A stretch of DNA of 32,136 nt from Candidatus Staskawiczbacteria bacterium. GTDB lineage: Bacteria; Patescibacteriota; Minisyncoccia; Minisyncoccales; Staskawiczbacteraceae. Below the pieces are notes generated by a model. It saw nothing but the letters and a program-made list of their open reading frames with translations, made no database searches and was not told the origin of the DNA. This document shows, piece by piece, positions 14,981 to 21,323 of this stretch (the stretch's first letter is position 1; each line of letters opens with the position of its first letter). The stretch is from positions 130,518 through 162,653 of the forward strand of contig JAPLYZ010000007.1 of the NCBI GenBank assembly GCA_026395295.1, written 5' to 3'. Both the position numbers and the translations under genes were made by a program.

Positions 14981-15632
14981 TGAACAAAAGCTCCGGCTTA
15001 ACAAATGGTTTTAGAGCAGAAGCGAATTTAAAGTTTGTCAGTTTATCTAAAACAAAGTTGAAAGCAAGACAGCTTGCCCAAATTCCAATGGTAAAAAGCC
15101 CTCTCTCAATAAAAACAATTGGAATTAAAGAAATCCAGATTGCCGGAGTTAAACCAAATGAATAAAGAAAAATCACCGAGCCAACTGCGTGAGCAGTGAA
15201 TGTGGCCCCCAAACTATTAAAAATCAATCTTTTTTTAGCAAAAGTGGCAGCAAAGGGAATTAGCCAAATTAAGGAATACATCCAAGCTTGTCTGCCAATT
15301 GGATTTAACAAAAACAAAGCGATACAAATGGGAAAAATTATAGCTGTCTTTTTTTGCTTCAAGCCAAAATAAACCGCAGCTAACATTGCCGGCAAAAATC
15401 TGATTATTGTTAAAAAATCTAATTTCTGGTGGAACATAACCACATTTAACATCCTGACAACAAAAGCAGACACTGCCCCCAAAACAGGGCCCAAGAACAT
15501 TCCGCCAACAGGGCCCAAAAGTTCAAACAAAGTAAAATTTTGGTTAGATCCCACAATGCGATCAATTGAAATTTGAAAAGCAATCAAACCTATAACTGTG
15601 AAAATTATTAAAAACAAAACTTTTCTTTTCAT
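14961..15632 (-). CDS. Integral membrane protein, ECF-transporter S-component-like
   Basis: The 223-aa, very hydrophobic protein has about six membrane segments. It carries a Gly/Pro-rich element 'FELLGPVGGMFLGPVLGAVSAFVVRML', as in many vitamin-binding S components (FolT/BioY-like). The call is by general character, not by a decisive motif. ATG at 15632 is chosen over the track start at 15668 because a promoter (TTGTTT-17-TATAAA) predicts transcription beginning at about 15633, which would exclude the longer form. It overlaps the CofE-like gene by 20 bp, so the pair may import and trap a substrate such as folate (inference). Confidence 0.65.
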   Translation of the reverse strand: MKRKVLFLIIFTVIGLIAFQISIDRIVGSNQNFTLFELLGPVGGMFLGPVLGAVSAFVVRMLNVVMFHQKLDFLTIIRFLPAMLAAVYFGLKQKKTAIIFPICIALFLLNPIGRQAWMYSLIWLIPFAATFAKKRLIFNSLGATFTAHAVGSVIFLYSFGLTPAIWISLIPIVFIERGLFTIGIWASCLAFNFVLDKLTNFKFASALKPFVKPELLFNAGKSN

Positions 15633-15639
15633 ATTTCTA

Positions 15640-15668
15640 TTTATACTCTGTAACAACAAAAAAAACAA
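15640..15668 (-). promoter_or_regulatory. Promoter of the membrane protein/CofE-like operon (near-leaderless)
   Basis: Minus-strand TTGTTT (15663-15668), 17-bp spacer, TATAAA (15640-15645). The expected +1 is about 15633, one base before the ATG at 15632. Confidence 0.55.
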
Positions 15669-15708
15669 CAGAGATTACAACTTTGTTGCTTTTTTATTTT
15701 TAACTTAT

Positions 15709-17835
15709 CTACCTCCCCATAGACTGCGCCTGCAAGGTGAGTATTTGTATCAACTGGGCGATAAGCACGATGAGTTGTTGTTTGATTTGAGTAATAACTT
15801 CGGCTCGGGACACACCCGGTGTGGACACGGGCGTTGGAGTTGATGTTATGGTTTGAGTTGGAGTTTCAACTGCTTGTGAATTGCTGTCTATCGTTGAGTT
15901 GGTGGTAGAGTCAGATGTTGCACTGCTTGCTCCGCTAGATGCGCTTGCTCCTCCACCTCCGCCAAGTACTAGGGAGAAGTCAGCTAAAATGGTGTGGTTG
16001 GTGGTTACGTTGGTAAAGGTGTAGGTGGTTAGCGGGCCTTGTGATGCTCCGTCTACTATGACGTTGGTTGTGTAGGGGGTGTTGGCTGTTATTGCGTATG
16101 TTTGGTTTGCTCCGTAGTCTAGGGTGGTTGTTCCTGCTGGGGTGACAGAACCATTGTTGTTGACTGTTGAGGCTGTGACTGTGAATGTGTCTATGGCAAA
16201 GGTGGCTGAGATTGTGTGATCGGCTGTGACGTTTGTGAAAGTGTAGGTTCCTGCCACAGTTACTGGAGAACCGTCGACGGAGATGCTTGCTACGTGATAG
16301 TGAGAGCTTGGGGTGAGGGTGAAGGTTTGGGAAGCTCCATCGTCTACAGTGGTAGCTCCGGTGGGAGAGATGGTGCCGTTGGTGCCTGCTGATGCTGTTA
16401 CGGTGTGGGAAGATGGAACATCAGCAAGAGCTCCAGCTGATGTGACTTTGGCAACCCAAGCATCTGCAGATATATATGCTCGAGGTGGTGTACCCCAAGT
16501 AGCATCACTATACCCATCAATATAAATATTCCCGCTGGTGTCTACAGCGATCAAAAAACTCTGATGGTAATCACTACCACTACCTCCCAAGAAAGTATTC
16601 CATGTGAGAGCACCAACACTACTTAGCTTCACAACAAAAGCGTCATTGCCTGAACCATAATATTGTCGCACTGGTGAACCCCATGCAACATTAGTATACC
16701 CATCAAAATATACATTGCCGTTTGTGTCTACCGCCACTTTATTTCTGACACCATTACTAAAACCGTTAGTGACACCACCAGCAAAAGTATTCCATGCCAA
16801 ACTACCGTCGCTGTTAAGCTTGGCGGCAAAGGCATTATTTTGAGAGCTGAATCCGTTTTTAGGACTTCCCCATGTAGCAGAGCTATATCCGCTTACATAA
16901 ACATTATTACTGGAATCAACAGCAATTCCTTGACCATAATCAGCCCCACCACCGCCTAAAAAAGTATTCCAAACAATAGTGCCATCGGTATTTAATTTGA
17001 CAGCGTAAGCATCCTGGTTACCAGCAGAAGTGAATGTCCGCATTGGTGAGCCCCAAGTAGCGCTGCTATAACCAACAGCGTAAACATTTCCACTAGTATC
17101 AACTGCGATTCCAAAACAATTATCATATCCACTTCCTCCCAAAAATGTATTCCATATTAGACTACCATCATTGCTACTAAGTTTAGCAATAAAAGTATCG
17201 TTAGTTGAAGTAGTATATGGATTTAATGGGTTACCCCATGTTGCGGTGCTATAACCATCAACATAAACGTTTCCACTAGTATCTACTGCAATCCCATAAC
17301 CTTGGTCATCTCCTGCATCACCTAAAAAAGTATTCCATGCCAAACTACCGTCGCTGTTAAGTTTAGCAACGAAGGCATCGCGAGTCCCGCTGGTTTGAGC
17401 GCGTATAGGAGAACCCCAAGTAGAACCAACACCAGTGGTGTATCCAGTAACATAAATGTTCCCACTTGTATCGACAGCAATTCCGTAACCATTATCAATC
17501 CCACTTCCTCCCAAAAAAGTATCCCAGACTAAAGCGCCTGAGCTGTTAAATTTTGCAACAAAGGCATCATTAGCTGAACCATAATATCCACGAATCGGTG
17601 AACCATAAGTAGAGCTTGCTGTTCCCACAACGTAAACATTACCACTTGCATCCAAGGTGATTCCATAACTGCCACCTCCAAAGAACGGATTCCATGTATA
17701 AGTGGTCGCGCTGGCGTGATTGGCAAATCCAAATAGTCCAAGTATCAAAAAACCAAAGCAGAATATCAGCCCGAGGCTGACCCGCCTTGGGCGGGAAACC
17801 GCAACGGTTTTGAAAAACTGGATTCCCATTTTCAC
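15709..17835 (-). CDS. Secreted seven-bladed SBBP beta-propeller protein
   Basis: A 708-aa protein starting at GTG 17835. A hydrophobic signal region (about 19-43, 'LGLIFCFGFLILGLFGFANHASA') is followed by seven tandem SBBP-type repeats of about 60 residues ('WNTFLGGSG-D-GYGIAVDTSGNVYVxGYS', then 'DAFVAKLNSDGSL'), enough for one seven-bladed propeller. Two 'bacterial repeat' domains follow ('HTVTASAGTNGTISPTGATT', 'FTVTASTVNNNGSVTPAGTT'). A Ser/Thr linker leads to a C-terminal helix 'AEVITQIKQQLIVLIAQLIQILTLQAQ', a tail I recognise from other Parcubacteria surface proteins. It is probably exported and surface-bound; ligand unknown. The first 25 codons are built almost entirely from palindromic repeats, and the GTG lies within one, so the true start and signal peptide were reshaped by repeat insertion. 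Confidence 0.88.
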   Translation of the reverse strand: MKMGIQFFKTVAVSRPRRVSLGLIFCFGFLILGLFGFANHASATTYTWNPFFGGGSYGITLDASGNVYVVGTASSTYGSPIRGYYGSANDAFVAKFNSSGALVWDTFLGGSGIDNGYGIAVDTSGNIYVTGYTTGVGSTWGSPIRAQTSGTRDAFVAKLNSDGSLAWNTFLGDAGDDQGYGIAVDTSGNVYVDGYSTATWGNPLNPYTTSTNDTFIAKLSSNDGSLIWNTFLGGSGYDNCFGIAVDTSGNVYAVGYSSATWGSPMRTFTSAGNQDAYAVKLNTDGTIVWNTFLGGGGADYGQGIAVDSSNNVYVSGYSSATWGSPKNGFSSQNNAFAAKLNSDGSLAWNTFAGGVTNGFSNGVRNKVAVDTNGNVYFDGYTNVAWGSPVRQYYGSGNDAFVVKLSSVGALTWNTFLGGSGSDYHQSFLIAVDTSGNIYIDGYSDATWGTPPRAYISADAWVAKVTSAGALADVPSSHTVTASAGTNGTISPTGATTVDDGASQTFTLTPSSHYHVASISVDGSPVTVAGTYTFTNVTADHTISATFAIDTFTVTASTVNNNGSVTPAGTTTLDYGANQTYAITANTPYTTNVIVDGASQGPLTTYTFTNVTTNHTILADFSLVLGGGGGASASSGASSATSDSTTNSTIDSNSQAVETPTQTITSTPTPVSTPGVSRAEVITQIKQQLIVLIAQLIQILTLQAQSMGR
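16430..17700 (-). repeat. Tandem propeller-blade repeats in DNA
   Basis: Seven units of about 180 bp encode the SBBP blades. Short blocks recur almost unchanged between units (for example the codons for 'GIAVDTSGNVYV' and 'AKLNSDGSLAWNTF'), giving scope for recombination and copy-number change. Confidence 0.75.
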
Positions 17836-17841
17836 GGGAAT
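17766..17841. repeat. Array of back-to-back palindromes in the SBBP gene start
   Basis: Three contiguous 15-bp perfect palindromes with 6-bp arms and 3-nt loops: TCAGCC-CGA-GGCTGA (17766-17780), CCCGCC-TTG-GGCGGG (17781-17795), AAACCG-CAA-CGGTTT (17796-17810). After 11 bases comes ATTCCC-N8-GGGAAT (17822-17841), the same formula as the neisserial dRS3 repeat. The array codes for the N-terminus of the SBBP protein. Confidence 0.85.
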
Positions 17842-17864
17842 GACAGACGGGCGGGAGTTATTTA

Positions 17865-17879
17865 CTCTCTCTCTCTCTC
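17865..17879. repeat. CT/GA dinucleotide tract upstream of the SBBP gene
   Basis: Seven and a half CT units, 30 bp upstream of the GTG start. On the minus strand this GA tract separates a possible -35 (TTTACG, 17879-17884) from an A/T-rich -10-like TAAATA (17859-17864). Confidence 0.7.
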
Positions 17880-17907
17880 GTAAAGTGCTGACATATTTTT
17901 TTGTTCA

Positions 17908-18270
17908 TTATATGAGTTTATTCACTTTTAAGTCTTCTAATATTTTAGATACTTTGTTCTTCAAATCTGGGATCTCAACTTTCGCTGTTTTCCATAATCT
18001 TTTGCAATTTATTCCGAAATAATTATGTATAAAAATATTTCGTAATTTAATTGATTTTTTCCAATCTATACCTTTATAATCTCTTTTCAAATCTGCCGGC
18101 AGATTTTTAACTGCCTCTCCAATAATTTGAATTCGAACAATTACCGCGTCTTTTGTTTTTTCGTCAACCAGAAAATCTTCTAAGGTAAGCCCTTTCATGT
18201 ACTTCTCTATCTTTTCAGAACATTCGATTATATCCTCCAAAAATGTTATATAATCACGTCCTTTCTTCAT
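17908..18270 (-). CDS. hepT: HepT-type toxin (DUF86/HEPN ribonuclease family)
   Basis: The 120-aa helical protein has the HEPN catalytic signature Rx4HxY ('RNIFIHNY'), which marks HepT toxins. Such toxins cleave RNA or are held inactive by AMPylation by the partner MntA. Further family features are 'RIQIIGEAVKNLP' and 'GIDWKKSIKLRN'. It overlaps the upstream nucleotidyltransferase gene by 17 bp in the usual MntA-HepT order. The catalytic Arg, His and Tyr are all present, so the toxin is probably intact. The pair has a good promoter of its own. Confidence 0.88.
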   Translation of the reverse strand: MKKGRDYITFLEDIIECSEKIEKYMKGLTLEDFLVDEKTKDAVIVRIQIIGEAVKNLPADLKRDYKGIDWKKSIKLRNIFIHNYFGINCKRLWKTAKVEIPDLKNKVSKILEDLKVNKLI

Positions 18271-18547
18271 AAATCAAAACTTGTTCTCTTAATATATTTT
18301 CTTTTATTCTTGGACGAATGGTACAATATTCTCCTAAATCAATTTTCTTTTTCATTTTTTTTTCCAGTTCTAATTGCAAACCAAACAAATCAAACAAGCT
18401 TTTTTCATCATCCAGTTCAACCCAAATATCAATATCGCTTTTCTTTTTTTGATCTCCTCTGGCGTACGAACCGAAAATCGCAGCTCTTTTAACGCCATTT
18501 CTTTTCAAGATAGGATTTATTTTCTTTTTTATCTCTTTTATGCTCAT
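18254..18547 (-). CDS. mntA: MntA-type minimal nucleotidyltransferase antitoxin
   Basis: The 97-aa protein carries the minimal nucleotidyltransferase motif GSx10DxD ('GSYARGDQKKKSDIDIWVE'). In characterised pairs MntA transfers AMP to the Tyr of the HepT Rx4HxY motif and neutralises it (established for MntA/HepT). The active-site residues are intact. The extended -10 (TGATATAAT) is placed so that the mRNA should begin at the ATG, giving a leaderless message. Its stop is TGA, one of two in the window, supporting the standard genetic code. Confidence 0.88.
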   Translation of the reverse strand: MSIKEIKKKINPILKRNGVKRAAIFGSYARGDQKKKSDIDIWVELDDEKSLFDLFGLQLELEKKMKKKIDLGEYCTIRPRIKENILREQVLIYEERT

Positions 18548-18553
18548 TGCTCT

Positions 18554-18562
18554 ATTATATCA
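18554..18562 (-). promoter_or_regulatory. Extended -10 promoter of mntA-hepT (leaderless)
   Basis: Minus-strand TGA-TATAAT with the perfect hexamer at 18554-18559. The predicted +1 is 18547, the A of the mntA ATG. The -35 is poor (TTTCCT at 17 bp), as is usual for extended -10 promoters. Confidence 0.65.
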
Positions 18563-18612
18563 AATAGAAAGGAACAAGGAAAGCGAGGATATAGTGGATA
18601 AAATTGTTTATT

Positions 18613-18640
18613 TTGTTGTATAATATAACAATAATATAAT
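18613..18640 (+). promoter_or_regulatory. Promoter of the ComEA-like/LTD gene
   Basis: TTGTTG (18613-18618), 16-bp spacer, TATAAT (18635-18640). Predicted +1 about 18647, two bases before the ATG at 18649. A second TATAAT at 18619-18624 is an alternative giving a longer leader. Confidence 0.5.
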
Positions 18641-18648
18641 AATTAATA

Positions 18649-19710
18649 ATGAAAAAGATTTTACTGTTATTTTCTTTGTTTGTTTTTTTGTGCTTTCCCG
18701 TAGCCGTGGTTTTTGCAGCGGCGCAGGTGAACATAAACACTGCCTCACTGGCTCAATTGGATGAAATAACAGGAGTGGGGCCGGCAACTGCGCAAAAAAT
18801 AATAGATGCTCGGCCATTTTCTTCGGTTGATGATTTACTGAGAGTAAAAGGAATCGGACCAAAAACCTTGCAAAAAATAAAAGACCAAGGGTTAGCCTGC
18901 GTAAATTGTGCCGCCTCCGCCGAGGCTACGGCGAGCCAAGCAAACTTAACGGTTATTCAGACCCAGACTCCAGCACCCACTCCAACCCCAACACCAAAGC
19001 CAACACCAACGCCAACGCCCGACCTGACTCAAACCCAAACACCTTTGTTAACGCCAGCTCCAGTTATTGTTTATCCTTCTGGAGTATTTATAAATGAACT
19101 TCTCCCCAGCCCTAAGGGCGCCGATGAAACCGACGAATGGATTGAACTGTATAATTCCAATAGCTTTGATGTTGATTTGTCGGGCTGGAAAATGCAAGAC
19201 ACTGCTGGCACCGTAACCACTTTCACAATCAACCCTTCGACGGGCTCAGGGCAGGCAAAAATTTTAGCTAACAGCTTCTTGATTTTTAAAAGGCCAGACA
19301 CGAAAATAATGTTGAACAACGATGAGGACGGTTTAAACCTGCTTACGCCCGACTCGAAAATTGTTGACTCTGTAAGTTTTTCCAAGGCTCCCACTGGCCA
19401 ATCTTATAACAGAAATGCCTCCGGGTGGCATTGGAGCCCGACATTAACTCCCGGAACCGTAAACATTATTACAGCTGCGCAAACAGCGACAATTGCCAAA
19501 GCCTTGCCAAAGGCGAAAAGTTCTGCTAAAAATAGTGTAGCAACTCAAGGATTAGCAGATTTAAGCCAAATGGCAAACCCCGTTAGAAACGAAATTTCTA
19601 ACGGGGCAAGTCCTTGGTTTATGTTTTTTACAGTTTTAGCAATAACCATAATTTTGGCAATAATAGTATTAATTATTAAAATTAAATTTAAAAATTATGA
19701 GCGGACATAG
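18649..19710 (+). CDS. ComEA-like HhH protein fused to a lamin-tail domain, membrane anchored
   Basis: Order of parts in the 353 residues: signal peptide 1-23; paired helix-hairpin-helix DNA-binding motifs 26-85 ('VNINTASLAQLDEITGVGPATAQKIIDARPF', 'LLRVKGIGPKTLQKIKD'), the ComEA signature; a CVNC pair (84-87); a Pro/Thr-rich linker 104-138; a lamin-tail domain about 145-265 ('VFINELLPSPKGADETDEWIELYNSNSFDVDLSGWKM'); and a C-terminal membrane helix 323-345. ComEA captures extracellular double-stranded DNA for transformation, so a role in DNA uptake is likely. Lamin-tail domains occur in secreted bacterial proteins, often beside nucleases. Two palindromic repeats are inserted in frame (residues about 196-204 and 310-320). 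Its end overlaps yebC by 14 bp. Confidence 0.85.
   Translation: MKKILLLFSLFVFLCFPVAVVFAAAQVNINTASLAQLDEITGVGPATAQKIIDARPFSSVDDLLRVKGIGPKTLQKIKDQGLACVNCAASAEATASQANLTVIQTQTPAPTPTPTPKPTPTPTPDLTQTQTPLLTPAPVIVYPSGVFINELLPSPKGADETDEWIELYNSNSFDVDLSGWKMQDTAGTVTTFTINPSTGSGQAKILANSFLIFKRPDTKIMLNNDEDGLNLLTPDSKIVDSVSFSKAPTGQSYNRNASGWHWSPTLTPGTVNIITAAQTATIAKALPKAKSSAKNSVATQGLADLSQMANPVRNEISNGASPWFMFFTVLAITIILAIIVLIIKIKFKNYERT
19233..19256. repeat. In-frame palindromic repeat in the LTD domain
   Basis: The imperfect palindrome CCCTTCGACGGGCTCAGGG and its GCAGGC tail encode 'PSTGSGQA'. I recognise close variants of this unit as a widespread dispersed repeat in environmental bacterial genomes; that is recollection, not a search. 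Confidence 0.65.
19578..19606. repeat. In-frame palindrome before the C-terminal membrane helix
   Basis: CCCCGTTAGAAA-CGAAA-TTTCTAACGGGG: a perfect 12-bp stem with a 5-nt loop, encoding 'NPVRNEISNGA' in the HhH-LTD protein. Confidence 0.85.
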
Positions 19711-20434
19711 TCATGCGAAAACAGTCATGGCCACAAAAATGGCTAATGACGCAAAAAAAGGGAAAGTATATTCCAAATATGGCAGGCTTATTACAATAGC
19801 TGTGAAAGAAGGAGGGGGATCGGGCGACCCGGAAAAAAATTCCAAGCTCAAGGCTGTGATAGAACAAGCTAAGGCTATGAATATGCCCAAAGAAAACATT
19901 GAAAGGGCCATTAAAAAAGGAACCGGCGAGCTGGCCGGTGAAAGTTTGGAAGAGGTTTCTTATGAAGGTTTCGGACCGGGCGGAATTGCTTTAATAATTG
20001 AAGGCATTTCAGACAACACAAACAGAACATTGGGTGAGATAAAATCTATTTTAAATCAAAACAATGGAAAAATGGCGGGCGAGGGAGCAGTAAGATGGAT
20101 GTTTGAAAGAAAAGGAGTGATAATAATAAATTCCAAACTACAAATTCCAAATTACAAAAACGAAGAATTGGAAATGCTTGCCATAGAATGCGGGGCAGAT
20201 GATGTGAGGTGGGATGGCGATAAGTTTGACATTTATACGAAACCCGAAGACTTGGAGAAAATAAAAAAAACGGTGGAGCAGAAAGGCATAAAAACTGACT
20301 CTGCTTCTCTGGATTTTGTTGCCAAGGAAGAGGTTGCAATTTCAGAAAAAGAAAAAGCGCAAGCGCAGACACTTTTCGAAGCCCTGGACGAAAACGATGC
20401 CGTCAACGAAATTTACTCAAACCTAAAAAATTAA
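19697..20434 (+). CDS. yebC: YebC/PmpR-family translation/transcription factor
   Basis: The 245-aa protein carries the family hallmark 'MSGHSHAKTVMATKMANDAKKGKVYSKYGRLITIAVKEGG', 'NSKLKAVIEQAKAMNMPKENIERAIKKG', 'EEVSYEGFGPGGIALIIEGISDNTNRT' and 'CGADDV'. Members were described as DNA-binding regulators and more recently as factors that relieve ribosome stalling. Position directly before ruvC (7-bp gap) is a classic arrangement. A loop 'INSKLQIPNYKN' after 'KGVI' is longer than in E. coli and is encoded by an A/T-rich tandem 'attccaa' tract (20129-20160), resembling those in mutM and pilB. The start overlaps the end of the upstream gene. Confidence 0.95.
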   Translation: MSGHSHAKTVMATKMANDAKKGKVYSKYGRLITIAVKEGGGSGDPEKNSKLKAVIEQAKAMNMPKENIERAIKKGTGELAGESLEEVSYEGFGPGGIALIIEGISDNTNRTLGEIKSILNQNNGKMAGEGAVRWMFERKGVIIINSKLQIPNYKNEELEMLAIECGADDVRWDGDKFDIYTKPEDLEKIKKTVEQKGIKTDSASLDFVAKEEVAISEKEKAQAQTLFEALDENDAVNEIYSNLKN

Positions 20435-20441
20435 TTTTCTC

Positions 20442-20939
20442 ATGATAATATTGGGGATCGACCCAGGATCTGTTGTGGTGGGATATTCTATTATCAACAA
20501 ACAAACTGGGCAGGAGCCTTGCCTGGAAGTTATTGATTTTGGTTGCATAATAACCGACAAGCTTGCAACAACAGGTGAAAGGTTAAAAAAAATCCATAAG
20601 GAAATAACAAAACTGATAGAAAAACACAAGCCGGATGTGATGTCCGTTGAAAAACTATTTTTCTTTAAAAACCTTAAAACCGTTATGCCCGTCAGCCAAA
20701 CCAGGGGAGTCATATTGCTTGCGGCTGAAGAGAAAAATTTATGCGTTTGTGAATTTACCCCGCTCCAAATGAAGATGGCTATTGCAGGATATGGCAGGGC
20801 AGAGAAAAAACAAATTAAAGAAATGATAAAAAAAACTATTGATATAAACGCTTTTGACCTCACGCAAAACAATAGAAAAAAAGATGATGCTTTCGACGCC
20901 TTGGGCATGGCGATTTGCGCGGCAATAAAAAGCTATTAG
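20442..20939 (+). CDS. ruvC: Crossover junction endodeoxyribonuclease RuvC
   Basis: RuvC resolves Holliday junctions handled by RuvAB. The RNase-H-like fold shows 'ILGIDPGSVVVGYSII' (catalytic Asp7), 'PDVMSVEKLFFFKN' (catalytic Glu), and the C-terminal 'KKDDAFDALGMAI' with the acidic pair. The DNA-contact region 'FTPLQMKMAIAGYGRAEKKQI' is present. Length 165 aa is normal. Co-directional with yebC; ruvB lies 7 kb away on the same strand and ruvA is not in the window. Confidence 0.96.
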   Translation: MIILGIDPGSVVVGYSIINKQTGQEPCLEVIDFGCIITDKLATTGERLKKIHKEITKLIEKHKPDVMSVEKLFFFKNLKTVMPVSQTRGVILLAAEEKNLCVCEFTPLQMKMAIAGYGRAEKKQIKEMIKKTIDINAFDLTQNNRKKDDAFDALGMAICAAIKSY

Positions 20940-20971
20940 CTCAAAAAAACGACGTGTGGAGAAGCAGGCTA

Positions 20972-20999
20972 TTGACAATAGCTTACAAAAAAATATAAT
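20972..20999 (+). promoter_or_regulatory. Consensus promoter of the acidic small protein
   Basis: TTGACA (20972-20977), 16-bp A-rich spacer, TATAAT (20994-20999). Both hexamers are perfect; predicted +1 about 21006. This is among the two or three strongest promoters in the window. Confidence 0.85.
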
Positions 21000-21030
21000 A
21001 GATTAAATTATAATTAAAAAAATAAAAAAA

Positions 21031-21204
21031 ATGGAAGAGGAATTTTTAACCAGGTTAATTAATGCTGACGATGACTTTGAAGATACCGCGTGGGATGAGG
21101 ACTCTGACGATGATAGCGACGACGACAGTGTCGACGATGACGACGAAGATGACACCGATGATGATGCTGACGATGATAGCGTTCCAGAAGAGGAAGAAGC
21201 ATAA
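21031..21204 (+). CDS. Ultra-acidic 57-aa protein (not in ORF track)
   Basis: ATG at 21031 to TAA at 21202-21204. Of 57 residues, 34 are Asp or Glu (24 D, 10 E) and only one is basic. After a short N-terminal segment 'MEEEFLTRLIN' the rest is runs such as 'DEDSDDDSDDDSVDDDDEDD'. It lies between a consensus promoter and a perfect 13-bp terminator, so it forms its own strongly transcribed unit. This is the main evidence that it is a gene. No family is recognised. Nucleic-acid mimicry, an RNA-polymerase delta-like tail, or cation binding are possible by analogy with other polyacidic proteins; none is shown. The GAY-codon repeats could change length by slippage. Confidence 0.75.
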   Translation: MEEEFLTRLINADDDFEDTAWDEDSDDDSDDDSVDDDDEDDTDDDADDDSVPEEEEA

Positions 21205-21219
21205 AGTTAAAACTTATAC

Positions 21220-21256
21220 AAAACAAAACCCCTCTCATAAAACGGGGTTTTGTTTT
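21220..21256 (+). terminator. Rho-independent terminator after the acidic protein gene
   Basis: AAAACAAAACCCC / GGGGTTTTGTTTT, a 13-bp perfect stem with an 11-nt loop ending in T-rich sequence, 15 bases after the stop codon. Confidence 0.88.
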
Positions 21257-21267
21257 ATGACGGGCTA

Positions 21268-21297
21268 TTGCCTTTTTGTCCATTTTGCAACTATAAT
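21268..21297 (+). promoter_or_regulatory. Promoter of the class A PBP gene
   Basis: TTGCCT (21268-21273), 18-bp spacer, TATAAT (21292-21297). Predicted +1 about 21304, a leader of 20 nt. Confidence 0.6.
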
Positions 21298-21323
21298 AGA
21301 TGAATTACTCTTAACTCGCGCTT

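Noticed and set aside
14961-15668. Longer starts for the membrane protein, HolA, CofE-like and RnpA genes
   Set aside because: The upstream extensions lie inside neighbouring genes or promoters and lack family-like N-terminal residues.
16430-17700. SBBP repeats as a CRISPR-like array
   Set aside because: The units are translated throughout as propeller blades with no unique spacers.
18608-18862. Minus-strand ORFs over the ComEA-like gene start
   Set aside because: They overlap the signal peptide and HhH coding sequence, and their translations show no domain.
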